10,386 bases of DNA, from positions 1 to 10,386 of the forward strand of contig DFUX01000097.1 of the NCBI GenBank assembly GCA_002379855.1, written 5' to 3'. The translations under genes were made by a program, and so were the position numbers. The notes below the pieces were generated by a model. It saw only the letters and a program-made list of their open reading frames with translations, was not told the origin of the DNA and did no database searches. Of the stretch, positions 1 to 6,592 are shown piece after piece (the stretch's first letter is position 1; each line of letters begins with the position of its first letter). The DNA comes from Cloacimonetes bacterium UBA4175 (GTDB lineage: Bacteria; Cloacimonadota; Cloacimonadia; Cloacimonadales; Cloacimonadaceae).

Positions 1-47
1 CGGACTTCGGCAGCCCAATATTCTGCAGCCCAATACACAGCAGCCCA
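1..47. repeat. REP-like repeat, copy A (partial, cut by window edge)
   Basis: Bases 1-13 are the loop (CGGAC) and right arm (TTCGGCAG) of the terminal hairpin that is complete in copies at 784-804 and 2488-2508; the left part lies outside the window. It continues as three units beginning CAGCCCA at 11, 26 and 41, an exact 15-bp period. The second unit ends in ATACACAG, close to ATACACGG in copy B. Copy A stands just beyond the 3' end of the transposase gene and has the same orientation as copy B, so the transposase lies between direct repeats. The identity with copy B is read directly; the REP label is inferred from the neighbouring RAYT gene. Confidence 0.75.
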
Positions 48-61
48 TGCAAATCCCAATG

Positions 62-703
62 TCACCGCCGTAAAAACTCAGGATTATAGTAGCTATCTCT
101 CCAATCTTCCGGGTGTTTTACCAATCCAGCCGCCACAGGATTCATCAGTATGTAATTCACCACATTATGGTAGTATTGTTCATTTCTAATAATCCTGTCG
201 AAGTAGTAATCATCCCACAGATTCCCGCTTTTCCCCAGCCGCTTGTTTATTTCATTTGCGGTATAGCGCTTCAAGGCCTGTAGCAGATCCGCAATATGAT
301 AGTAGTTTTCATTATCCCGTTTGAGTGCCCTGATCAGCAGATGGACATGATTGGACATCACACAATACGCGTGCAGTTCATACTTTTTGCCTTCATGATA
401 GTGAAGTGCGCAGGTGATGATCCTGGCGAGCCTTTCCTCATTCAATGAAAAACCGGGATCATTCCATTTGGCGAGTTCAAGGTCATATTCCTGATACAAT
501 TTGAACAGACTGGGGGTTTCCTGTTTGATGTTCTGGAGATCACGCGTTTTTTCCTGATTGTCTTGCTCCGATGTAAGCTGTCGGAATAGTTTTAGAATAT
601 GGGAAGGCAAGGTTCCGGCCAGACGCCAGGTTATAAAAACAATGGAGTCACGGAACTGATAATGAGGTCCGTGACTCCAGTAGTGGATGTTTAGTTCATT
701 CAT
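62..703 (-). CDS. REP-associated tyrosine transposase (RAYT, Y1/IS200-like TnpA_REP family)
   Basis: A single-strand-specific HUH nuclease of the Y1 transposase superfamily, 213 residues. RAYTs cut and rejoin single-stranded REP hairpins and are normally single-copy, non-mobile genes. The metal-binding HUH motif is HVH at residues 119-121 in the context MSNHVHLLI. The catalytic tyrosine is probably Tyr166 or Tyr167 in LWDDYYFDR, followed by the family signature NYILMNPVAAGLV (183-195). The N-terminal IVFITWRLAGTLP (21-33) is also typical of RAYTs. The ATG at 703 is preceded by only a modest purine-rich site (GATGAG). The gene appears intact, with no frameshift. REP-like hairpins lie on both sides (copies A and B), which is the usual setting of a RAYT and suggests that these are its substrates. 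Assignment to the family is secure; activity is not shown. Confidence 0.93.
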   Translation of the reverse strand: MNELNIHYWSHGPHYQFRDSIVFITWRLAGTLPSHILKLFRQLTSEQDNQEKTRDLQNIKQETPSLFKLYQEYDLELAKWNDPGFSLNEERLARIITCALHYHEGKKYELHAYCVMSNHVHLLIRALKRDNENYYHIADLLQALKRYTANEINKRLGKSGNLWDDYYFDRIIRNEQYYHNVVNYILMNPVAAGLVKHPEDWRDSYYNPEFLRR

Positions 704-719
704 TGTATCTCATCATTTT

Positions 720-835
720 GGGTGGCAAAATCCGTTTACCACAGAGACCGCAGGTCTCTCCTAAACAGGCAGCTCCGCTGCCTCTGCCGAACGGATTTCG
801 GCAGCCCATTTCTTGGCAGCCCGATACACGGCGCC
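720..835. repeat. REP/inverted-REP unit (BIME-like), copy B, with 15-bp periodic tail
   Basis: Four consecutive hairpins. H1 has arms 722-729 (GTGGCAAA) and 735-742 (TTTACCAC), loop ATCCG. H2 has arms 743-749 and 753-759 (AGAGACC/GGTCTCT). H3 has arms 767-773 and 777-783 (AGGCAGC/GCTGCCT). H4 has arms 784-791 and 797-804 (CTGCCGAA/TTCGGCAG), loop CGGAT. The H1 and H4 loops are reverse complements, and AAATCCGTT in H1 recurs inverted as AACGGATTT in H4, so H1 and H4 look like a REP and an inverted REP. Both hairpins follow a G-triplet when read inward (GGG at 720-722; GGGC on the minus strand). A tail of CAGCCC units spaced 15 bp (802, 817) then runs up to the stop codon of the next gene. Confidence 0.82.
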
Positions 836-839
836 AAAA

Positions 840-2399
840 TCAAGGGAAAATCCTGATGCAGCGGAAGCCAAGGGTGTCGCCGCCCGTGATGGTCGCACTG
901 TAGTTGTCCCGATAATAAACGGTGCAGTGGTAGCCACTGTAGTTCCAGCTACCGCCTCGTACCACACGGTAGGAACCGCTGGTAGCACCATGCGGATCAG
1001 TCTGCGCGCCACTGGGATAATCACCATAAATGTCCCACACCCATTCACACACATTACCGGTCATATCAAAGATGCCAAGCTCGTTGGCTGCTTTGGTGCC
1101 AACTGTGTGGGTGGTAGAGCCGGAATTGGAATAATACCAGGCAACATCGCCAACCGTGTTACTGCCGCTATAGGTATAGCCATGGCTTTGGTTTCCGCCC
1201 CTGGCGGCAAACTGCCATTCCATCTCGGTGGGAAGACGGTAACCATTGGCAGTCCAGTTGCAGGATACATTGATGTGATTTTCACGGTTGATATTCCAGC
1301 CTGAAGGCCAGGCATCGGGATCAGTTCCATAAGTGCCGTAGCTATAACAGGGATTCAGATCCTCCTGCATACTACGCCGGTTGCAGTATTCGATGGCATT
1401 GAACCAGGATACTTGCTCCACGGGGCCGTTGGTAACACCTGTAAAGTTAGAAGGATTTGTGCTCATTACGGCTTGATAGCCAGCCTGGGTAAGCTCGTAC
1501 TTGTCTATGTAAAAGCTGCTGATGGTCACATCGGAAGTGCCGTTATTGAAGGTGCCGCCTTCCACCAGGACGAAGTTCTCATGCATAAAGCCATCATAGG
1601 CATAAACCCGATACAGATAGCTGCCATCCAAGCTGAAGTTTTCCGCGCCGGCATCCCAGACGATGTGTTTGCCGGTACCGGAGGGCAGGTCATCGCCAAA
1701 ATCACCGCTCAGGTTGGCAGGACTGGGGATGATGTTATAGTAAGCACCGTTGTTGTCGCTGAGCTTGAATGTAATGTCGCAGAGATCTCCCTCGGCATCA
1801 AAGAGGTCATAGTAGATATCCACGATCTTGCTTCCATCGGTACGCTGGCTGACCATTACGTTGGTTACCTCTGGTGCAGCGTTGGGAATTGGGGTGCGTT
1901 CCACCTTAAGGTAGTCCCAATGCGCGTATTTGCTTGTGCCATCAAACTTGCTGGACAGGCGCAGGCGCAGGTAGTTACTCCCGGAAGGAATATCTACCGA
2001 GACCGCAGTCCAGGCATTGCTGTTGTTATCCACCGTTACCCAGTTAACCCAATTCGTGCCGTTGTCATACTCCACACTATAGCGGCAATAGTCATCGGCA
2101 GCGGTAAGGCTTTTTGTAAAGTAATAGAAGCTTAGATTGTAGGTGTATCCGGCTTGTAAGCTGAGGGTACTGAAAGTAAGGATGCTTTCCACATTGTCCA
2201 GATCGCAACCCGCCCAATAGCAGGACTCGTGATAAGCTGTGGCGCCGCCCATGTTTTCAGATGTGGGGCCCCACCAGATGCGTTTGCTGTCCGGACTTGG
2301 ATTGGCTGTGTAAGTCCAGGTGTCGTTGGCGCTGTTCTCAAAGCTTTGCAAAGCGATGGTTTCGGCAAAGGCGAAGCCGCAGAGCAGGATAAACAGCAC
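840..2399 (-). CDS. Secreted protein with C-terminal FGE/SUMF1-like domain; start codon uncertain
   Basis: 519 residues from the only usable in-frame start, a GTG at 2399. A hydrophobic stretch ending GFAFA (residues 8-12) looks like the end of a signal peptide. Residues about 13-168 are a beta-rich region that may be a carbohydrate-binding or jelly-roll fold. Residues about 175-275 look like an Fn3/Ig-type linker. Residues about 279-519 are a formylglycine-generating-enzyme-like (FGE-sulfatase) domain, with VEGGTFNNG, YRLPTEMEWQFAARGG (387-402), GNVCEW, RGGSW (481-485) and the terminal GFRC. Aligning RGGSW with human SUMF1, one active-site cysteine is kept (Cys492) but its partner is Tyr487, so sulfatase-activating oxidase activity is doubtful; a binding or surface role is more likely. 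Repeats abut both ends of the gene. Codons before the GTG stay open and read KRIRLCLA, a normal signal-peptide N-region, directly joined to the repeat. Confidence 0.86.
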   Translation of the reverse strand: MLFILLCGFAFAETIALQSFENSANDTWTYTANPSPDSKRIWWGPTSENMGGATAYHESCYWAGCDLDNVESILTFSTLSLQAGYTYNLSFYYFTKSLTAADDYCRYSVEYDNGTNWVNWVTVDNNSNAWTAVSVDIPSGSNYLRLRLSSKFDGTSKYAHWDYLKVERTPIPNAAPEVTNVMVSQRTDGSKIVDIYYDLFDAEGDLCDITFKLSDNNGAYYNIIPSPANLSGDFGDDLPSGTGKHIVWDAGAENFSLDGSYLYRVYAYDGFMHENFVLVEGGTFNNGTSDVTISSFYIDKYELTQAGYQAVMSTNPSNFTGVTNGPVEQVSWFNAIEYCNRRSMQEDLNPCYSYGTYGTDPDAWPSGWNINRENHINVSCNWTANGYRLPTEMEWQFAARGGNQSHGYTYSGSNTVGDVAWYYSNSGSTTHTVGTKAANELGIFDMTGNVCEWVWDIYGDYPSGAQTDPHGATSGSYRVVRGGSWNYSGYHCTVYYRDNYSATITGGDTLGFRCIRIFP

Positions 2400-2424
2400 T
2401 GCAAGGCAGAGGCGGATTCTTTTT

Positions 2425-2512
2425 GGGGTGGCAAAATCTGTTTGCCACAGCGAGCGGAGCTCGCTTCTGAAGGCAGATTCGCTGCCTCTGCCGAACGGAT
2501 TTCGGCAGCCCT
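2425..2512. repeat. REP/inverted-REP unit (BIME-like), copy C
   Basis: The same four-hairpin order as copy B, without the periodic tail. H1: GTGGCAAA (2428-2435) and TTTGCCAC (2441-2448), a perfect 8-bp stem with loop ATCTG. H2: AGCGAGC (2449-2455) and GCTCGCT (2459-2465). H3: AGGCAG (2471-2476) and CTGCCT (2482-2487). H4: CTGCCGAA (2488-2495) and TTCGGCAG (2501-2508), identical to copy B including the loop CGGAT. H2 differs from copy B at two base pairs, each changed on both arms, so pairing has been kept while sequence drifted. The left edge at 2425 directly touches the signal-peptide codons of the FGE-like gene. Confidence 0.82.
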
Positions 2513-2594
2513 TATATTATCCGCGTTCTATTTCCTTTCCACGGCCTAATCGTAGCACCTATATATATGGGGGCCGCGTTTGCAATATCTGGCT

Positions 2595-2643
2595 TGCCGG
2601 GGGTCTTCCGGCAGTCATCCTTAACCCGGTGAGGGATGACCTA
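2595..2643. repeat. Palindromic repeat, second family, copy 1
   Basis: Two adjoining inverted repeats: TGCCGG (2595-2600) with CCGGCA (2608-2613), and GTCATCC (2614-2620) with GGATGAC (2634-2640). The sequence shares GGGTCTTCC (2601-2609), a GTCA-N-CCTTA segment and GGATGACCTA with the palindrome at the right edge of the window, in the same order. The two are therefore copies of one dispersed element, different from the RAYT-linked hairpins. Confidence 0.55.
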
Positions 2644-2782
2644 AGGATGATGGCGCCAAACGCTGTAGCAGCAAGGGAGGGCGGTATGACGGAAATTGAG
2701 GAAGGTAAGCAGAAATTATTTGAATGGTGAAAGAATATGGATAATAAACCTGAAAGCGGCCTGTAATTTTATTGTAACATGG

Positions 2783-2876
2783 TTGGACATATTCCCTGTC
2801 ACGTGTCCAAAATATCTTGCTTTTTTGGACATATAGCCTATTATGTGTAGAGAAAGTGCCGCTTTTCTGGACATGT
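2783..2876. repeat. Degenerate 42-bp tandem repeat with phased TTGGACA heptamers
   Basis: Units start at 2783 and 2825 and agree at about 29 of 42 positions, both opening TTGGACATAT and closing GCTTTT. A third, weaker partial unit starts at 2867 with CTGGACATGT. An inverted copy of the heptamer (TGTCCAA, 2804-2810) lies exactly midway in the first unit. The heptamers at 2783, 2804 and 2825 are thus 21 bp apart, two DNA turns, and the next is 42 bp on. This could be an operator array or simply a decayed duplication. It ends about 115 bp before the predicted lepA promoter. Confidence 0.5.
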
Positions 2877-2989
2877 CAGTTTGACTGTCTGAAAACTATG
2901 AGAGGGATTGAGTCTATCTATCAGAGGGCGGGAGCTGAAAAACTAAAATTTTACCACGGAGGTGTGGAACGGCGTCCGTCACTAAAAGA

Positions 2990-3018
2990 TTGACAAAAGC
3001 GGAGTTTGGCATTTTAAG
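2990..3018 (+). promoter_or_regulatory. Candidate sigma70-type promoter of lepA
   Basis: A perfect -35 box TTGACA (2990-2995) is followed after 17 bp by TTTAAG (3013-3018), a 4-of-6 match to TATAAT. Transcription would start near 3025 and leave a leader of about 65 bases before the lepA ATG. No experimental support is possible from sequence alone. Confidence 0.45.
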
Positions 3019-3026
3019 GTACTAAT

Positions 3027-3085
3027 CGGTCAAACTGGGGAGGAACTCGGTTTCCTGATTATTCAAGCAGTTGACCGACAAGGAT
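3027..3085 (+). promoter_or_regulatory. Structured lepA leader with ribosome binding site
   Basis: CGGTCAAACTG (3027-3037) pairs with CAGTTGACCG (3068-3077) with one bulged A. Inside it AGGAA (3041-3045) pairs with TTCCT (3052-3056). The Shine-Dalgarno AAGGAT (3080-3085) begins three bases after the outer stem and lies 5 bases before the ATG at 3091. The fold would start almost at the predicted transcript end. It could influence ribosome access or RNA stability; no known riboswitch class is recognised. Confidence 0.4.
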
Positions 3086-3090
3086 ATACA

Positions 3091-4887
3091 ATGAAACAAG
3101 AACATATACGCAACTTCTGCATTATCGCCCATATCGACCACGGCAAATCCACGCTGGCAGACCGTTTTCTGGAAAGCACCAACGTGGTGGGACGGGTGGA
3201 TGTGGCCCAGGTGCTGGACAGCATGGATCTGGAACGGGAAAAGGGCATCACCATCAAGAGCCACGCGGTCCGCATGGTGCATAAATATCAGGGGCAGGAT
3301 TACGTGCTGAATCTGATCGACACCCCCGGGCACGTGGACTTTTCCTATGAGGTGTCCCGCGCGCTGGCTTCCTGCGAGGGCGCCATCCTGCTGGTGGACG
3401 CTTCCCAGGGCATCGAGGCCCAGACCATGAGCAACCTCTATCTGGCTCTGGAAAACAATCTGGAGATACTGCCCGTGCTCAACAAGATCGATCTTCCCAA
3501 GGCGGATATCGACGGCTCGGAACACGATTTGATGGAGATCATGGGCTGCGCGGCGGAAGACATCCTGAGAGTGAGCGCGAAATCCGGACAGGGGGTCACG
3601 GAGTTGCTGGACGCTGTGGTGGAGAGGCTTCCCGCCCCGCAGGGGAAGGTGGACGCCCCGCCCCAGGCGCTGATCTTCGACTCCTATTTTGACATGTACC
3701 GCGGCGTGGTGGTTCTGGTGCGGCTCTTTGAGGGATCGCTGAACAAGGGCGACCGCATCAAGCTGTTTTCCACCGGCAAGGAGTATGAGATCGAGGAGAT
3801 CGGGCACCTGGAGCTGAAGTTTTCTCCCCAGAATAAACTGACCACCGGCGAGGCGGGCTATATCATCGCCAACATCAAGGAAGTGGCGGATGCCCGCGTG
3901 GGCGACACCATCACCCTCGCCAAAGGCGGCTGCGAGGAATCCCTGCCCGGCTTCATGGAACCCAAGCCGATGGTCTATTCCGGCATCTTTCCCATCAACG
4001 GCGAGGACTATGAGAACCTGGTGGATTCCATCGCCAAACTCAAGCTCAACGACGCTTCCCTGATCTATGAAAAGGAAAACTCCATGGCGCTTGGCTATGG
4101 ATTCCGCTGCGGGTTCCTGGGCATGCTGCATCTGGAGATCGTCAAAGAGCGCCTGCTGCGGGAATATAACATCCCCATCATCGCCACGACGCCCAGCGTG
4201 CGCTTCCTCATCCGGCTCAAAAACGGCGAGGACATCACGGTCAACAACCCGGTCGATTTCCCCGATCCCATCTACATCGAAAGCGTGCAGGAACCATTCA
4301 TGGACACCGAGATCATCGTTCCCACGGATTACATCGGCAATATCATGAAGCTGGCGCAGGAACGGCGCGGCATCCAGAAAGACATCCAATACATCGATGA
4401 AAAACGGGTGGCGCTGCACTATGAGATGCCACTCATCGAGATCATCTTCGACTTTTACGACAAGCTCAAGACCGTTAGCCGCGGCTATGCCTCCCTGGAC
4501 TACGCGTTCAAGGAATTCCGCCCCTCGCAGGTGGTGAAGGTGGATATCCTGATCAACGGCGAAAAGGTCGATGCCATGAGCTTTATCTGCCACAAAGACA
4601 AGGCACACAGTTGGGGCAAGAGCGTGACCGACACCCTCGCCGAGGTGATCCCCCGGCATCTCTTCAAGATAGCGCTGCAGGCGGCGATCGGGGGCACCAT
4701 CATCGCCCGGAGCACGGTCAATGCCATGCGCAAGGATGTGCTGGCCAAGTGTTACGGCGGTGACGTTTCGCGCAAGCGCAAGCTGCTGGAAAAACAGAAG
4801 GAAGGCAAGAAGAAGATGAAGGAGATCGGTTCGGTGACTGTGCCGCAGGAGGCTTTCCTGGCGGTTTTGAAGGCGGACCGGGAATAG
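3091..4887 (+). CDS. lepA: Elongation factor 4 (LepA) translational GTPase
   Basis: 598 residues, matching the usual length of about 600. LepA/EF4 is a ribosome-binding GTPase related to EF-G, linked to initiation, ribosome assembly and back-translocation, acting in the cytoplasm and at the membrane. All GTPase motifs are visible: G1 AHIDHGKST (13-21), G2 REKGITIK (49-56), G3 DTPGH (77-81), G4 NKID (131-134) and G5 SAKSG (162-166). Domains II, III and V follow. The LepA-specific C-terminal domain ends with a basic stretch (RKRKLLEKQKEGKKKMKEIG) followed by SVTVPQEAFLAVLK, so the gene is complete. The start has a good Shine-Dalgarno (AAGGAT) and is consistent with the family N-terminus. It is followed after 9 bp by an Omp85 gene on the same strand, probably co-transcribed. 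Confidence 0.98.
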   Translation: MKQEHIRNFCIIAHIDHGKSTLADRFLESTNVVGRVDVAQVLDSMDLEREKGITIKSHAVRMVHKYQGQDYVLNLIDTPGHVDFSYEVSRALASCEGAILLVDASQGIEAQTMSNLYLALENNLEILPVLNKIDLPKADIDGSEHDLMEIMGCAAEDILRVSAKSGQGVTELLDAVVERLPAPQGKVDAPPQALIFDSYFDMYRGVVVLVRLFEGSLNKGDRIKLFSTGKEYEIEEIGHLELKFSPQNKLTTGEAGYIIANIKEVADARVGDTITLAKGGCEESLPGFMEPKPMVYSGIFPINGEDYENLVDSIAKLKLNDASLIYEKENSMALGYGFRCGFLGMLHLEIVKERLLREYNIPIIATTPSVRFLIRLKNGEDITVNNPVDFPDPIYIESVQEPFMDTEIIVPTDYIGNIMKLAQERRGIQKDIQYIDEKRVALHYEMPLIEIIFDFYDKLKTVSRGYASLDYAFKEFRPSQVVKVDILINGEKVDAMSFICHKDKAHSWGKSVTDTLAEVIPRHLFKIALQAAIGGTIIARSTVNAMRKDVLAKCYGGDVSRKRKLLEKQKEGKKKMKEIGSVTVPQEAFLAVLKADRE

Positions 4888-4896
4888 GGGCCGCGG

Positions 4897-6555
4897 GTGG
4901 CCAGAACCAGCCTTTGCCTTGCCCTGCTGCTCATCTGGGGCTGCCTCTGCAGCTTGCGGGTGGGAAAGATCAGCGTGGAGGCGAATTTTGAGCTGGACCG
5001 CGACGCCCTGCTGAAAGCCGCGGGCCTGGCCACGGGCGAGGAATACGACGCGGCGGTCGTCAATGCCGGCATCGAGGGCATGCAGGCCTGGCTGCAGAAG
5101 CAGGGGCATCCCTTTGTGAGCATCCCGTCCCCGGAGCTTGTCCCCCTGGATCAGGAATCACTGGAACTGGCCTTCCGGCTGGATGAGGTGATGCCTGCCG
5201 GGGATGTGGGCATCCATTTCAACGGATTGAAACTTCTTACCCCCGCCAAGCTGCGCGCTCTGCTGCTACTTTCCCCGGAGCAGAGGCTAACGCTGGGGCA
5301 GATTCCCTCCCTGATGCAACGCGTCCTGCGGGAGTATCTGCGCCAGGGCTATCTGTTCGCGGCGGTGGAGCTGGATTCGCTGGTTCTGGATGGCGGGCTG
5401 GAGGCCTATATCGGAGTGGAGGAAGGGCGGCCTTTCCGCCTGGAAAAATACCATTTCCGGGGCAACAAATACACCCGCGAGCGCACCCTGATCCGCCTGG
5501 CAGGTCTGGAACGGGCTGGCACCATCACTCCGGAAAAGCTGGAGGCCGCGCGGCAAAACATCCTGCGCAAAAGCTATATCAACGCCTGCAGCGTGGAGCC
5601 GGTGGATGCCGCCAGCCTGCTGATCAGCGTTGAGGAAGGCCGCATGACCTATCTGGAGGGAGTGGCGGGCTTCAACCGGATCAAAGGCAAGACGGAACTG
5701 ACCGGAAGGCTCAACCTGCGCTTCCTCAACCTCTGGGGCACCGACCGCGCGCTGGCCCTGCGCTGGCAAAAATCCGCCCTCAACAGCCTGCTGGAGTTTA
5801 GCTATCACGAGTCCGGGCCAGCCAATCTGCCCCTGGCGGGCGACCTCACCCTGCACCGCACCGAGCAGGACAGCGTCTGGATCCGCTCCCGGGTGGCGGC
5901 GGACATCTATTCCTATCAGGGCTTTCAACGCTACGGGATCAGCCTTGCCACGGAAAGCATCTCACCCGGCAGCGGCAGGCCCATGCAGATTACCAAGTCC
6001 TCAAACTGGAGCGTGGGCGCTTTTTGGATTCAGGACAGCAGCGACAATCCGCTCAATCCCTCCCGGGGTTCCAGCAGCCAGATCGCCTACCGCGTCAGGC
6101 GGCTGCATTCGCCCTCGCGCTGGAGCAACGCCCTGGAAGCGGATCATACCCACTTTCTGAGCCTGGGGAGACGCTGGGTTCTGGCCGCGGGAGCGCACCT
6201 GCGCAGCCTGGCGGAGGAAGACAGCTCCGCCTACCTGCAGTATGGCATGGGGGGTTACAACTCGCTGCGGGGCTACCGGGAGGAGGAGTTCAGCAGTTGG
6301 CGGCTGGGCTGGGCCAATCTGGAACTGCGCTGGCGGCTGGCAGCGAACAGCAGGCTCTATCTCTTTTACGATCACGGGGTCATGATGCGGGGCAATGACG
6401 AACTTGACGCCAGGCTCTTTGCCCCGGGCCTGGGGATCAAGGTGGGTTCCCGCCTGGGCGTCCTGAGCATCGAATATGGCCTGGGATTCAGGGATAAATC
6501 CTTTCCTTCCTTCACTTCGGGGATGATCCACGCCGGCCTGGACACCTCATTCTAA
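4897..6555 (+). CDS. Omp85-superfamily outer-membrane protein (TamA-like: three POTRA domains plus beta-barrel)
   Basis: 552 residues. An N-terminal hydrophobic stretch (about 7-20) is a likely export signal. Three POTRA-like repeats are inferred at about 24-96, 103-176 and 179-247; the third includes FRGNKYTRERTLIRLAGL. From about 250 a 16-strand-type beta-barrel follows. The loop-6 signature of the superfamily is NSLRGYRE (455-462), and the chain ends in Phe, as expected for a barrel recognised by the BAM complex. The layout and size resemble TamA more than BamA, which is longer with five POTRAs, so the role may be assembly or translocation of outer-membrane proteins or lipids; no partner TamB gene is in view. 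The GTG start lies 9 bp after lepA, with AGGGG (4886-4890) overlapping the lepA stop as the likely ribosome site, suggesting translational coupling. The family is confident, the exact function is not. Confidence 0.9.
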   Translation: MARTSLCLALLLIWGCLCSLRVGKISVEANFELDRDALLKAAGLATGEEYDAAVVNAGIEGMQAWLQKQGHPFVSIPSPELVPLDQESLELAFRLDEVMPAGDVGIHFNGLKLLTPAKLRALLLLSPEQRLTLGQIPSLMQRVLREYLRQGYLFAAVELDSLVLDGGLEAYIGVEEGRPFRLEKYHFRGNKYTRERTLIRLAGLERAGTITPEKLEAARQNILRKSYINACSVEPVDAASLLISVEEGRMTYLEGVAGFNRIKGKTELTGRLNLRFLNLWGTDRALALRWQKSALNSLLEFSYHESGPANLPLAGDLTLHRTEQDSVWIRSRVAADIYSYQGFQRYGISLATESISPGSGRPMQITKSSNWSVGAFWIQDSSDNPLNPSRGSSSQIAYRVRRLHSPSRWSNALEADHTHFLSLGRRWVLAAGAHLRSLAEEDSSAYLQYGMGGYNSLRGYREEEFSSWRLGWANLELRWRLAANSRLYLFYDHGVMMRGNDELDARLFAPGLGIKVGSRLGVLSIEYGLGFRDKSFPSFTSGMIHAGLDTSF

Positions 6556-6564
6556 AAAAATAAC

Positions 6565-6592
6565 TTGCCAGAAAATCAATACCTAATAATAT
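6565..6592 (+). promoter_or_regulatory. Candidate promoter of the small lipoprotein transcript
   Basis: TTGCCA (6565-6570) and TAATAT (6587-6592) are separated by 16 bp, just after the Omp85 stop codon. The region is markedly more AT-rich than its surroundings. Transcription from here would give a leader of about 160 bases. A TTGGACA heptamer (6592-6598), as in the array before lepA, overlaps the end of the -10 box. Confidence 0.4.

Larger units (their letters stand above)
2516..3090. other. Intergenic region between the repeat block and lepA
   Basis: About 575 bases with no convincing gene. Only short open frames occur, for example a 14-codon frame from the ATG at 2686, which has no supporting features. 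The segment holds a palindromic repeat (2595-2650), a degenerate 42-bp tandem repeat with TTGGACA sites (2783-2876), and a candidate promoter and structured leader of lepA (2990-3077). The stretches 2516-2594 and 2651-2782 show nothing recognisable. Confidence 0.7.

Noticed and set aside
703..903. A short plus-strand frame running through repeat copy B
   Set aside because: It is produced by the hairpin repeat itself and runs into the FGE-like gene antisense; no coding features.
1413..2135. A 240-codon plus-strand open frame opposite the FGE-like gene
   Set aside because: No recognisable domain, no ribosome site, and the opposite strand encodes a convincing FGE-like domain.
2686..2730. A 14-codon frame (MTEIEEGKQKLFEW) as a small gene
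   Set aside because: It is too short, and no start context, domain or conservation is visible in the sequence.
2783..2876. A CRISPR array
   Set aside because: The units are only about 70 percent alike across their whole length, with no division into constant repeats and variable spacers, and no cas genes are present.
3022..5109. A 695-codon open frame on the minus strand opposite lepA and the start of the Omp85 gene
   Set aside because: It mirrors the GC-rich codon pattern of lepA, has low-complexity His/Gln/Asp/Leu-rich composition and no family features. It is an antisense shadow.
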